DNA of 64,000 bases from positions 310,001 through 374,000 of the forward strand of contig OZ242267.1 of the NCBI GenBank assembly GCA_965207335.1, in the 5' to 3' direction. The position numbers were made by a program, and so were the translations under genes. Shown in pieces: positions 24,655 to 32,800 of the stretch (the first letter of the stretch is position 1; each line of letters begins with the position of its first letter). Under the pieces are notes generated by a model that saw nothing but the letters and a program-made list of their open reading frames with translations, searched no databases and was not told the origin of the DNA. Origin of the DNA: G965207335 sp965207335. GTDB taxonomy: Bacteria; Pseudomonadota; Gammaproteobacteria; PS1; Pseudothioglobaceae.

Positions 24655-25500
24655 ATGGTTTATCTAAATGGCAAATTCATAGACAAAAAAGATGCTAACA
24701 TTAGTGTTATGGATAGAGGTTTTTTATTTGCAGATAGCGTTTATGAAGTAATTCCAGTATATAATAACCAGATTTTTAGATTGCGACAACATTTAAATAG
24801 ATTAGCACAAAGTCTAAATGCTATTGCGATAGAAAATCCTCATAATTTTGATGACTGGCATAATATATTATTAAAATTAATTGCTAAGCAAAATTCTGTT
24901 AATTTATCTATTTATATTCAAGTCACCAGAGGTTGTGATATTGATAGAAAACACATAAGCCGTAATAATTTAACACAAACTGTATTTATTTATACACAAA
25001 ATTTATCAATTCCTAACCTAGAATCCCTAACAAAAACCAATAAAGTAATAACCTCACTAGATATTAGATGGTCTAGGTGTGATATTAAATCAACAGCATT
25101 ATTAGCAAATATTTTAACCCTACAACAAATTAACAAAAAAGATGTAAAAGAAGTGGTTTTATTAAAAGATAATATGGTAACAGAGGGGGCATCGAGTAAT
25201 GTTTTTGTTGTTAAAGATAATACAGTATTTACTCATCCTGAAAACAATCATATTCTATCAGGTATAACCCGTGCTGTGGTTATAGAAGCTATTAAAAAAT
25301 GCAATGTTGAAATTATTGAACAAGCAGTTAGCAAAAGTTTTTTATTAGAAGCAGATGAGGTTTGGATTAGTAGCTCTACAAAAGAATTAATGCCAATTAC
25401 TTATGTTGATGATAAGGCTATAAACAACGGTAAAATAGGCAAATTATGGTATCAAATTTATAATGAATTTGTAGTGCTTAAAAATACTGCCTATGAATAA
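24655..25500 (+). CDS. dat: Class IV aminotransferase, probable D-amino-acid transaminase
   Basis: 281 residues, PLP fold type IV. VYLNGKFIDKKDANISVMDRGFLFADSVYE is the typical start (in two parts around residues 2-31). DIRWSRCDIKSTALLANIL carries the PLP Lys, and VTEGASSNVFVV and LSGITRAVV bind cofactor phosphate. Its position after dacA favours D-alanine transaminase over branched-chain transaminase or aminodeoxychorismate lyase. A good AAGGAG lies 6 bases before ATG. It ends 8 bases inside the next gene. Confidence 0.85.
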   Translation: MVYLNGKFIDKKDANISVMDRGFLFADSVYEVIPVYNNQIFRLRQHLNRLAQSLNAIAIENPHNFDDWHNILLKLIAKQNSVNLSIYIQVTRGCDIDRKHISRNNLTQTVFIYTQNLSIPNLESLTKTNKVITSLDIRWSRCDIKSTALLANILTLQQINKKDVKEVVLLKDNMVTEGASSNVFVVKDNTVFTHPENNHILSGITRAVVIEAIKKCNVEIIEQAVSKSFLLEADEVWISSSTKELMPITYVDDKAINNGKIGKLWYQIYNEFVVLKNTAYE

Positions 25501-26446
25501 TGTAAACAATCAACTAATAATCTGGCTTAAAACACTATTTAAAAACTTTACTGTAAATGACAACATAGCAGATGCTAGTTTTCGTAAATATTTTCGTCTA
25601 ACAGACAATAACAATAATAAGCAATATGTAATAATGGACTCATCTTATGAACTGCAATCGTTTAATAATTTTTTAACTGTACATAAAATTCTACTAGATT
25701 ATGGCATTAATGTGCCAAAAATACACTATAAAAATCTAACATTAGGTTATTTAGTATTACAAGACTTAGGCAATATAAACTTATTAAATAGTAAAAATAA
25801 TTTAGGCATAATACCTATAAATTACTATCATGAGGCTATTGATAATTTAATTAAAATACAAAAAATTAGCCTAACAAACAACCAGCAAAAATATGACAGC
25901 ACCCTGCTGATATTAGAGATGAATTTATTTAAAAAATGGTATTTAGAAAAACTAAAATTAGTTAAATTAAGTAATTTTCAAAAAACAGCACTAAATGTAG
26001 AATTAGAGCTTATAGCAAGCAATATATTAAAACAAAAACAAGTATTTATCCACAAAGATTATCACAGTAGAAATATTATGTTGCATAATAATAAACAGTT
26101 TTTAATTGATTTTCAAGATGCAATAATTGGCTCGTATGTATATGATTTATGCTCTTTATTAGCTGATGCTTATTATAAATTAAGTGATGATTATTTAGAA
26201 AAATTATTACTGTATTATTATAAAAAAGCCAAGTTAAATATTGTTTATAAGCAGTATTTACTAGATTTTAAAAATATTGCCATCCAAAGACAATTAAAAG
26301 TCTTAGGCATTTTTGCTAGATTATCTATTAGAGACAATAAACAGCAATACTTAGCTGATATTCCTTTGGTTAAAAAATATCTATTGACAAACTTAGGCAA
26401 TTATCAAGAATTGCCAACAATTAGGCAATTATTATGCACGCCATAA
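25493..26446 (+). CDS. amgK: Anomeric MurNAc/GlcNAc kinase, AmgK type
   Basis: 317 residues, aminoglycoside-phosphotransferase fold. It has an N-terminal nucleotide-binding lobe (FRKYFRL, KQYVIMDSS), the catalytic loop HKDYHSRNIMLHN, and the metal-binding LIDFQDAIIGSYVYDL. Together with the next gene, which it overlaps by 13 bases, it matches the AmgK-MurU pair. That pair recycles peptidoglycan by turning MurNAc into UDP-MurNAc, bypassing de novo synthesis and fosfomycin-sensitive MurA. Confidence 0.88.
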   Translation: MNNVNNQLIIWLKTLFKNFTVNDNIADASFRKYFRLTDNNNNKQYVIMDSSYELQSFNNFLTVHKILLDYGINVPKIHYKNLTLGYLVLQDLGNINLLNSKNNLGIIPINYYHEAIDNLIKIQKISLTNNQQKYDSTLLILEMNLFKKWYLEKLKLVKLSNFQKTALNVELELIASNILKQKQVFIHKDYHSRNIMLHNNKQFLIDFQDAIIGSYVYDLCSLLADAYYKLSDDYLEKLLLYYYKKAKLNIVYKQYLLDFKNIAIQRQLKVLGIFARLSIRDNKQQYLADIPLVKKYLLTNLGNYQELPTIRQLLCTP

Positions 26447-27117
26447 TATTAGCAGCAGGTAGAGGTGTTAGAATGATGCCTGTTACAAAAAATACCCCAA
26501 AACCATTGTTAAAAGTAGGCGGTATTAGCCTAATAGAGAGGGTTATAAAACAACTAAAAGCTGCAAATATTCACGATATAGTGATAAATACCTCGTATTT
26601 AGGAGAAAAAATAGAGGCTTTTTTAGGCGATGGCTCAGATTTTGGGATAAAAATTAATTATAGTAGAGAGCATAGTTTAGCATTAGAAACAGCAGGTGGT
26701 ATTATAAATGCCCTACCCTTATTAAAAAATGAACCTTTTATTGCGATAAATAGTGATATTATTTGTGATTATGATTTAACAAAGCTAAAATTTGATAGTA
26801 CTGGCAATAATAATTGCATGGCAAAAATAGTGTTGGTAAAAAACCCTAAACACAATAGTAGTGGTGATTTTTCTCTTGCTAATGATGATATTGTTATGCA
26901 AAATAAATTAAGCAATGACTGGACATTCTCAGGCATAGGTTTGTATAGAATAGAGGTATTTAGCACAAGAGATATAGCTAAACTACCATTAAAAATAATT
27001 TTTGATGAGTTAATAGTAAATAAGCAATTACAGGCAGATATTCATAATGGAATTTGGTTTGATATTGGCACTAAAGACAGCTTAGATAAAGCCATGCAAC
27101 TTAAGGTTTTAATTTAG
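26434..27117 (+). CDS. murU: N-acetylmuramate alpha-1-phosphate uridylyltransferase, MurU type
   Basis: 227 residues, nucleotidyltransferase fold: AIILAAGRGVRMMPVTKNTPK with the Arg and Lys of the signature, KPLLKVGGISLIERVI, INSDIICDYD as the metal-binding Asp site, and WFDIGTKDSLDKA at the end. Overlap with amgK supports the recycling assignment rather than a general sugar nucleotidyltransferase. It is the last gene of the dacA-dat-amgK-murU run. Confidence 0.87.
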   Translation: MHAIILAAGRGVRMMPVTKNTPKPLLKVGGISLIERVIKQLKAANIHDIVINTSYLGEKIEAFLGDGSDFGIKINYSREHSLALETAGGIINALPLLKNEPFIAINSDIICDYDLTKLKFDSTGNNNCMAKIVLVKNPKHNSSGDFSLANDDIVMQNKLSNDWTFSGIGLYRIEVFSTRDIAKLPLKIIFDELIVNKQLQADIHNGIWFDIGTKDSLDKAMQLKVLI

Positions 27118-27224
27118 CTAATTAGCAAGCTCTTTGCTTAGGAAAATAATTTATATTATAAATTTGCATAAGTCTATAATAACTATTAGCTAGCATACAG
27201 TTATATATTTACTATATTACTATG

Positions 27225-27239
27225 ATATGTGTAACATAT
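27225..27239. promoter_or_regulatory. Operator-like inverted repeat upstream of the precursor cluster
   Basis: ATATGTGTAACATAT is a perfect 6-3-6 inverted repeat about 90 bases before the ATG of precursor 2, in a 212-base gap with no gene. The gap also holds several TATAAT/TATATT-like words near 27280-27297. A regulator site is possible but not shown. Confidence 0.35.
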
Positions 27240-27329
27240 TACAGTGTATATTAAATATCATAAATAATTACTTATATTATCAGTATTATATATAATATCG
27301 TAATAAATATCAAAATATTAAAGTAAATT

Positions 27330-27695
27330 ATGGAAGACAACACAATAAATAATAAAATGTTTGACAAGGATTTTCGTAATAAATTACGCAAAAATCCAAA
27401 AATTCTTTATGAAATGGATAGCAATTATAAAGACAATGTTCAAGTTAAAATTGTAACAAATACTAAAAATAAAATACATGTAGTATTTCCTTCTGAACAA
27501 AATATTGATCTTATGACTTTACAAGCAGGTGTTAAAGCATCTACTGCTGGTTCAGTAGGTAGTGCTGGCTCATTAGGCACATTAAGTACTGAAGGTTGTT
27601 CATCTACTGGAGGTAGTTGTATTGGCTGTTTTAGTACGCTTGCTAGTGCTAGTAGCATTGGTAGTATTGGCTCTTTAGGTTCTGTTGATGTTTAA
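27330..27695 (+). CDS. NHLP-type RiPP precursor peptide 2
   Basis: 121 residues. Leader about 1-67: FDKDFRNKLRKNPKILYEM, VKIVTNTKNKIHVVFPSE, then LMTLQAG as processing site. The core (68-121) is built of GS, GT and STxGS units (STAGSVGSAGSLGTLSTEG), holds three Cys (GCSSTGGSCIGCF) and ends GSIGSIGSLGSVDV-like. It is the first of three consecutive precursor genes. No enzyme gene is interleaved. The Cys/Ser/Thr content would suit lanthionine, azole or epimerisation chemistry, none of it demonstrated. Confidence 0.82.
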   Translation: MEDNTINNKMFDKDFRNKLRKNPKILYEMDSNYKDNVQVKIVTNTKNKIHVVFPSEQNIDLMTLQAGVKASTAGSVGSAGSLGTLSTEGCSSTGGSCIGCFSTLASASSIGSIGSLGSVDV

Positions 27696-27716
27696 TAAAT
27701 AAAATGAGGATAAATC

Positions 27717-28100
27717 ATGTCTAAAAAATCACAAAATAATGTAGAAAAACTATTTGATAAATCATTTCGTAATAATTTGCGTAATAACCCTAAAAAAACC
27801 ATTAAAGATGAGAATATGGGTAATTATGACAGTGATATACCAATAAAAGTAGTAACAAACACTAAAGATAAAATATATGTGGTATTTTCGCACCAAATAT
27901 CTTTACAGGACTGGGGTGAAGTGAGTGCTGGAAGGGCAACTACTGTTGGTAGTATTGGTAGTATTGGTACTGCTAGTACTGTTGCTACAATGAGTACTAT
28001 AGGTAGCACTCTTGATACAATGAGTACAATTGGTACTACTGCTGGTACTGCTAGTACTGCTGGCACAGCATTAGCCGAAAAAGGATGCGTGCAAATTTAG
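27717..28100 (+). CDS. NHLP-type RiPP precursor peptide 3
   Basis: 127 residues. Leader about 1-72: FDKSFRNNLRNNPKKTIKDE, IKVVTNTKDKIYVVFS, EVSAG. The core (73-127) is the most regular of the set, with GSIGSIGTAST, TMSTIGSTLDTMSTIGTT and AGTASTAGT units, and a single Cys near the end (EKGCVQI). A clear GAGGA lies 8 bases before the ATG, 21 bases after precursor 2. Leader identity with precursors 2 and 4 contrasts with variable cores, the usual pattern of RiPP precursor families. Confidence 0.82.
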   Translation: MSKKSQNNVEKLFDKSFRNNLRNNPKKTIKDENMGNYDSDIPIKVVTNTKDKIYVVFSHQISLQDWGEVSAGRATTVGSIGSIGTASTVATMSTIGSTLDTMSTIGTTAGTASTAGTALAEKGCVQI

Positions 28101-28134
28101 TCACTAAAATCATACTTTAAAAATAATATAAAAA

Positions 28135-28503
28135 ATGAAAGAAAACAATATAAACAAAAACTTACTTAATAGCAAACAATTTCGTAGTAAACTACGAAAT
28201 TACCCAACTTCAACAATCAATGAGTTAAGTAATGAAAATAACAAAGATATAGAATTTAAGGTAATAACTAATACTAAAAATACCACATATGTTGTTTTGC
28301 CAAATCACTCTTTATCAATAAAAGACATTGAAAAATTGACAGCGGCGGGCGAATTACGTGGTTCAAGTGCTGCATCTCTTGGTTCTATAGGTACTTTAGG
28401 TTCTGTAGGTACTGTTATTAGTGTTGGTAGTTGTTGGAGTAGCATTAGTACAACAGGTTCAGCAGGCACTGTAGGTACAGTAAGTTCAGCAGCATGTTCA
28501 TAA
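28135..28503 (+). CDS. NHLP-type RiPP precursor peptide 4
   Basis: 122 residues. Leader about 1-72: FRSKLRNYPTSTINEL, FKVITNTKNTTYVVLPN, then EKLTAAG. The core (73-122) reads as GSIGTLGSVGT units with VGSCWSSIST and SSAACS, so it has two Cys and the only Trp among the cores of this triplet. It begins 34 bases after precursor 3. No terminator is obvious after it; 4.5S RNA begins about 165 bases downstream. Confidence 0.82.
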   Translation: MKENNINKNLLNSKQFRSKLRNYPTSTINELSNENNKDIEFKVITNTKNTTYVVLPNHSLSIKDIEKLTAAGELRGSSAASLGSIGTLGSVGTVISVGSCWSSISTTGSAGTVGTVSSAACS

Positions 28504-28575
28504 TTAAACTAGTTTTACCAGTATAATATTTATTGCTTAAGAATTTTATTTTTTTAGTAATATACAATTAGCTTT

Positions 28576-28651
28576 TTGACAAATAATTTTATTCTGCTAG
28601 TAATTACTACTACACAAGAATTATATAAAACAAATATAAATAGCGTAAAAT
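28576..28651 (+). promoter_or_regulatory. Possible promoter region of the 4.5S RNA
   Basis: A consensus TTGACA lies at 28576-28581, with TAATTA 19 bases on. Closer to the RNA, TAAAAT at 28646-28651 is a -10-like hexamer about 18 bases before the RNA start. Either or both may be used. Confidence 0.3.
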
Positions 28652-28668
28652 AATAACCGCAATACAAT

Positions 28669-28750
28669 GGGTGTCCTGTGGTGATAAATTGCCAACCCCG
28701 TCAGATTCGGAAGAAAGCAGCGGTAACAGTTTTTTCAGGCATAGGTTTTT
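28669..28750 (+). ncRNA. ffs: Signal recognition particle 4.5S RNA
   Basis: CCGTCAGATTCGGAAGAAAG continuing CAGCGG is the conserved SRP RNA domain IV (symmetric and asymmetric loops around the GGAAG tetraloop) that binds Ffh. Flanking GGGTGTCCTG and CAGGCATAGG can pair to close a short helix, and a T-run at 28746-28750 ends it. The boundaries are approximate. A frame of the following methyltransferase can be extended through this RNA but should not be. Confidence 0.85.
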
Positions 28751-28815
28751 ATCTGTTGTATTGCACTTTTACACTTTTTGGATTATTATCCAGCATACCA
28801 CTAAAATGCCATTTT

Positions 28816-29520
28816 ATGAATAAAGTTGGTGATAATATCACATCTAGCATAGCTAATTGGAGTTTTGATAGCAACGCTACGACTAATTTTAACGAGCATA
28901 TTAAAAAATCTGTCCCTCTTTATGAACAAGGCCATAGTTTAATTTGTGATATTAGTGATTTTTTTGTACATAATGATTCTAATATCTACGATATAGGCTG
29001 TGCAACTGGTGTATTAATTAACAAATTAGCCAAGCATAATAGTCATAAAAACGCTAATTTTATTGCTGTTGATATTGAGCCTGATATGATAAATTATGCC
29101 AAAAAAAATACCACTAATAACATACAGTTTATAAATGCTAATGTGATGGATATAGATTTAGCACCAGCTGATATGATTATTTGTTATTACACAGTACAAT
29201 TTATACCAACTGCTGTTCGGCAGCAACTAATTAATAAAATATATAATAGTCTTAATTGGGGTGGTGCATTATTATTTTTTGAGAAAATGCGTGCTTTTGA
29301 TGCTAGATTTCAGGATATATTTACCACTCTTTACACCGATTATAAATTAAGGCAAGGATATAGTGCCGATGATATAATAAATAAAAACCGCAGTCTAAAA
29401 GGGGTATTAGAGCCATTTTCTACTAAGGGTAATATTGATTTATTAACCAGAGCTGGTTTTTTAGATATTATTACAGTGCAAAAATACTTAGCCTTTGAGG
29501 GACTATTGGCTATTAAGTAA
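28816..29520 (+). CDS. CmoA-like SAM-dependent methyltransferase-fold protein
   Basis: 234 residues from MNKVGDN; upstream codons belong to the 4.5S RNA. It has the class I SAM fold: NIYDIGCATGVLINKLA (motif I), IAVDIEPDMI, ICYYTVQFIP. The layout follows CmoA, carboxy-SAM synthase of tRNA wobble uridine modification (NWSFD near the start, IKKSVPLY, then LYTDYKLRQGYSADDI). CmoB, its usual partner, is not in the window. It lies beside the precursor triplet, so a peptide-modifying role cannot be excluded, but the match to CmoA is closer. Confidence 0.75.
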   Translation: MNKVGDNITSSIANWSFDSNATTNFNEHIKKSVPLYEQGHSLICDISDFFVHNDSNIYDIGCATGVLINKLAKHNSHKNANFIAVDIEPDMINYAKKNTTNNIQFINANVMDIDLAPADMIICYYTVQFIPTAVRQQLINKIYNSLNWGGALLFFEKMRAFDARFQDIFTTLYTDYKLRQGYSADDIINKNRSLKGVLEPFSTKGNIDLLTRAGFLDIITVQKYLAFEGLLAIK

Positions 29521-29593
29521 GTGTATTTTTGAGACCTATGCATAATTATGATAAAAGTAGCCTGTCCCTGATATATCCCTCTTTTATACTTAC

Positions 29594-29659
29594 CGTCATT
29601 GCGAGACTTGATAAAGGCGTGAGATTGCCACACACTAAAAAGCAGTGCTCGCAATGACG
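29594..29659. repeat. CGTCATTGCGAG inverted repeat, second full copy
   Basis: CGTCATTGCGAG and CTCGCAATGACG are the arms around ACTTGATAAAGGCGTGAGAT-type middle sequence, as at 14571-14645. Confidence 0.8.
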
Positions 29660-29828
29660 ATATAAAAAAAAGTACCCAGAATAACAAATTAGAATTATAC
29701 CCACCGTCATTGCTAGACTTGTAAAAGTCGTGGTAATCTCGTGCTACAAAAGCGGTGTGATTTAAAAAAGCACTAACAATAACGAATTGGAATTATGCCA
29801 AATGTCGATTAAAAAAAGTACCAAGAAT

Positions 29829-29878
29829 AGTAAGCAAAGCTTACTTTGGGGAATATCCCCAAACCCCTAACAGCAATT
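29829..29878. repeat. Double-hairpin repeat, copy 4
   Basis: AGTAAGCAAAGCTTACT, TTGGGGAATATCCCCAA and ACCCCTAACAGCAATT, then GTTTTTTTATTA and a mini-element. Confidence 0.8.
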
Positions 29879-29890
29879 GTTTTTTTATTA

Positions 29891-29997
29891 GAGATCTTTG
29901 CATAAATAGAGATGATTAGCAGAGCTCTGATTTTTGCTTAATGTCAGTGAGTGGAAAGCGGGGTTCTGATGATTATTCATGTTTGTGCAAAGGTCTC
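29891..29997. mobile_element. 107-bp internally deleted mini-element, copy 5
   Basis: It has both ends of the 164-bp element but lacks 57 internal bases between TTTGCTTAAT and GTGAGTGGAAAG. The copy at 30990 has nearly the same deletion. Confidence 0.85.
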
Positions 29998-30001
29998 CAT
30001 T

Positions 30002-30049
30002 AGGGGCAGAACTAGTTTTCGTATTACAGTTACCGTACAACAGCCCCTC
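30002..30049. repeat. GGGGC hairpin repeat, copy 5
   Basis: AGGGGC and GCCCCT arms directly after mini-element copy 5. Confidence 0.7.
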
Positions 30050-30205
30050 AAACTCCCCATATAGACATTGTGCCTGTAAGGTATATTTTTGTCGTGAGAT
30101 ATTTGTTTTGTGGGTGTTGGTTGTAATGTAATGTGATTTTAAAAAAGCACTAACAATAACGAATTGGAATTATGCCAAATGTCGATTTAAAAAAGTACCC
30201 ATAAT

Positions 30206-30255
30206 AGTAAGCAAAGCTTACTTTGGGGAATATCCCCAAACCCCTAACAGCAATT
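30206..30255. repeat. Double-hairpin repeat, copy 5
   Basis: Same 50-base unit, followed by GTTTTTTTATTA and mini-element copy 6. Confidence 0.8.
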
Positions 30256-30267
30256 GTTTTTTTATTA

Positions 30268-30431
30268 GAGATCTTTGCATAAATAGAGATGATTAGCAGA
30301 GCTCTGATTTTTGCTTAATTGATGATATTTTATCAAGCCTGCCCTAGTTGTTCTAAAGCTGGTTTGATAAAAATTATCAAGTGAGTGGAAAGCGGGGTTC
30401 TGATGATTATTCATGTTTGTGCAAAGGTCTC
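30268..30431. mobile_element. 164-bp MITE-like element, copy 6
   Basis: Full-length copy, nearly identical to copies 3 and 4, between a double-hairpin repeat and a GGGGC hairpin. Confidence 0.85.
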
Positions 30432-30435
30432 CATT

Positions 30436-30482
30436 AGGGGCAGAACTAGTTTTCGTATTACAGTTACCGTACAACAGCCCCT
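30436..30482. repeat. GGGGC hairpin repeat, copy 6
   Basis: AGGGGC and GCCCCT arms after mini-element copy 6; the loop sequence is identical to copy 5. Confidence 0.7.
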
Positions 30483-30989
30483 CAAACTCCCCATATAGAC
30501 ATTGTGCCTGTAAGGTATATTTTTGTCGTGAGATATTAGTGATGTGATTTTAAAAAAGTACCCAGAATAACAAATTGGAATTATACCCACCGTCATTGCG
30601 AGACTTGTAAAAGTCGTGGCAATCTCGTGCTACAAAAGCGGTGTGATTTAAAAAAGCACTAACAATAACAAATTGGAATTATGCCAAATGTCGATTTAAA
30701 AAAGCACTAACAATAACAAATTGGAATTATACCTACCGTCATTGCGAGACTTGTAAAAGGTGCGGTAATCTCATCCTACAAACACGGTGTAATTTAATAA
30801 TTAAGTGTTGTGTCCTTAGAACTTTCTGGTTATGTTGTATATTTTAGTTAAAGGCCTATAAGATAATCTATTTATTTTGTCAAGGGTTTTATAAGGTTTT
30901 TTGATATTTTTGCAGATTAAGTATATAATTCCCAAAATAAAACTTGATTTTTTACCTTAATAACATATATAATTTAATACTATTTATTA

Positions 30990-31095
30990 GATACCTTTAC
31001 ATAAACATGAATAATCATCAGAATCTCGCTTTCCACTCACTTACATTAAGCAAAAATCAGAGCTCTGTTAATCATCCTATTTATGTAAAGGACTC
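30990..31095. mobile_element. 106-bp deleted mini-element in inverted orientation, copy 7
   Basis: Ends GATACCTTTACATAAA and TTTATGTAAAGGACTC. The interior is the reverse complement of the deleted form at 29891. It ends 20 bases before the htpX start and so probably sits in the htpX leader or promoter. Confidence 0.8.
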
Positions 31096-31115
31096 AAACT
31101 AACAAAAAAATAATT

Positions 31116-32021
31116 ATGAGAAGAATATTTTATTTTATAGCAACAAACATAGCCATTATTTTTATTCTTAGCATTGTGCTAAATATTTTAGGTGTTAATA
31201 GTTTGTTAGCCGATAATAATGTTGATTTAAATATTAGCAATTTATTAGTATTTGCAACTGTAATTGGTTTTGGTGGTGCTTTTATATCACTTGCTATATC
31301 AAAGTGGATGGCGAAAAGATTATCAGGTGCTGTTGTCATTACTAAGGCAGAAAATAATCAACAACAATGGCTATTAGATACTATTAACAAGCAAGCAAAA
31401 ATAGTAGGTATAAAAGCACCAGAAGTAGCAATTTTCCCAAGCAATGCTATGAATGCTTTTGCAACAGGTGCTAGCAAAAATAACTCTTTAGTAGCCGTTA
31501 GTAGCACCCTACTTGAGCGAATGAATCAAGATGAAATAGAGGCTGTGCTAGGGCATGAAATGTCGCATATTGCCAATGGTGATATGATAACACTTACTTT
31601 AATACAAGGTATAGTCAATACATTTGTGGTATTTTTAGCTCATGTTATAGGTCATGTAGTTGACAGACTTATTTTAAAAAACGAAAGTGGGCATGGTATT
31701 GGTTTTTACATTACTACCATTGTAGCACAAATAGCATTATCAATATTAGCTAGTGTAATTGTAATGTATTTTTCTAGAAAACGAGAGTTTGTAGCTGATA
31801 CTGGTGGTGCTGATTTAGCTGGTACTAGTCATATGATTAGTGCTTTAAATACCTTGGCACAAAAAGAGCCAGCATTATTACCAGATGAGCTTACTGCGTT
31901 TGGTATTAGTAATGCTAAAAAACAAGGTTTTTTAGCATTATGGTCATCTCACCCACCTATAGAAGATAGAATAAAAGCCCTAGAAATTAGAGAACAAGCT
32001 AAAAGAGAAAACAAGCAATAA
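31116..32021 (+). CDS. htpX: Membrane metalloprotease HtpX
   Basis: 301 residues, M48 family. Two N-terminal helices (about 5-27 and 41-63), zinc motif GHEMSH (His147, Glu148, His151), third ligand in KREFVADTGGADLAG, and two further helices between them. The end contains LWSSHPPIEDRI. It degrades misfolded inner-membrane proteins with FtsH. The map gene starts immediately after the stop (TAAATG). Confidence 0.95.
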   Translation: MRRIFYFIATNIAIIFILSIVLNILGVNSLLADNNVDLNISNLLVFATVIGFGGAFISLAISKWMAKRLSGAVVITKAENNQQQWLLDTINKQAKIVGIKAPEVAIFPSNAMNAFATGASKNNSLVAVSSTLLERMNQDEIEAVLGHEMSHIANGDMITLTLIQGIVNTFVVFLAHVIGHVVDRLILKNESGHGIGFYITTIVAQIALSILASVIVMYFSRKREFVADTGGADLAGTSHMISALNTLAQKEPALLPDELTAFGISNAKKQGFLALWSSHPPIEDRIKALEIREQAKRENKQ

Positions 32022-32786
32022 ATGAGTATTAGTGTCAAAACTAACACTGAAATTACTAAAATGCGTAGTGTTGGTAAATTAGCAGCTAGTGTTTTAGATA
32101 TGATAGAACCGTTTGTTAAAACTGGTATTACCACGGATGAATTAAATACTGTATGTCATAATTATATAGTAAATGATATACACTGCATACCTGCCCCACT
32201 TAATTATGGCAACCCACCCTTTCCTAAGTCAATTTGCACCTCAGTAAATAATGTGGTATGTCATGGTATTCCTAGTGCTAAAAAACTAAAAAAAGGCGAT
32301 ATAGTTAACATTGATATTACTATTATAAAAGATGGTTATCATGGTGATACTAGTAGAATGTTTATAATAGGTAAAACCAGCATTAAGGCAAACAAAATTT
32401 GCAAAGTGGCAAAAGAGTGTATGGAATTAGGGATTAGTATAATAAAACCTAATATTCATCTAGGGGAAATTGGCAAAATAATTGAAAAACATGCCAAAAA
32501 AAATAATTGCTCTATAGTAAAAGATTATTGTGGGCATGGTATAGGTATAAATTTTCACGAAAAACCACAAGTTTTACACTATGATGATGGCAATATTCAA
32601 AATACTCCTGTTTTAGAATCTGGTATGACATTTACCGTAGAGCCTATGGTAAATTTAGGTAATTTTATGGTCAAATTATCGCCACAAGATAATTGGACTG
32701 TGACTACCAAAGATAGAAGTCTATCGGCTCAATGGGAGCATACAATATTGGTAACTGATAAAGGCCATGATATTCTTACAAAATGA
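32022..32786 (+). CDS. map: Methionine aminopeptidase type I
   Basis: 254 residues, pita-bread fold, removing the initiator Met from nascent proteins. The metal ligands are visible: VNIDITIIKDGYHGDTSRMF (Asp pair), CGHGIGINFHEKP (His), MTFTVEPMV (Glu) and AQWEHTILVT (Glu). The start is contiguous with the htpX stop, suggesting co-transcription, unlike the usual pairing of map with rpsB. Confidence 0.96.
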   Translation: MSISVKTNTEITKMRSVGKLAASVLDMIEPFVKTGITTDELNTVCHNYIVNDIHCIPAPLNYGNPPFPKSICTSVNNVVCHGIPSAKKLKKGDIVNIDITIIKDGYHGDTSRMFIIGKTSIKANKICKVAKECMELGISIIKPNIHLGEIGKIIEKHAKKNNCSIVKDYCGHGIGINFHEKPQVLHYDDGNIQNTPVLESGMTFTVEPMVNLGNFMVKLSPQDNWTVTTKDRSLSAQWEHTILVTDKGHDILTK

Positions 32787-32800
32787 GATTAAATATTTAA

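Larger units (their letters stand above)
29521..31115. other. Second non-coding repeat field
   Basis: About 1.6 kb without a real gene. It contains a partial mini-element end (GAGACCTATGCATAA at 29531), a CGTCATTGCGAG inverted repeat, two double-hairpin repeats, three mini-elements and two GGGGC hairpins, joined by the same spacer sentences as the field at 14-18 kb. Its end (about 30795-30830) resembles 15245-15275 next to attC site 1, so the two fields may share an ancestor. Confidence 0.7.

Noticed and set aside
28678..28815. Extended N-terminus of the CmoA-like gene
   Set aside because: These codons lie in the 4.5S RNA and its flank. The family start (MNKVGDN) is at 28816.
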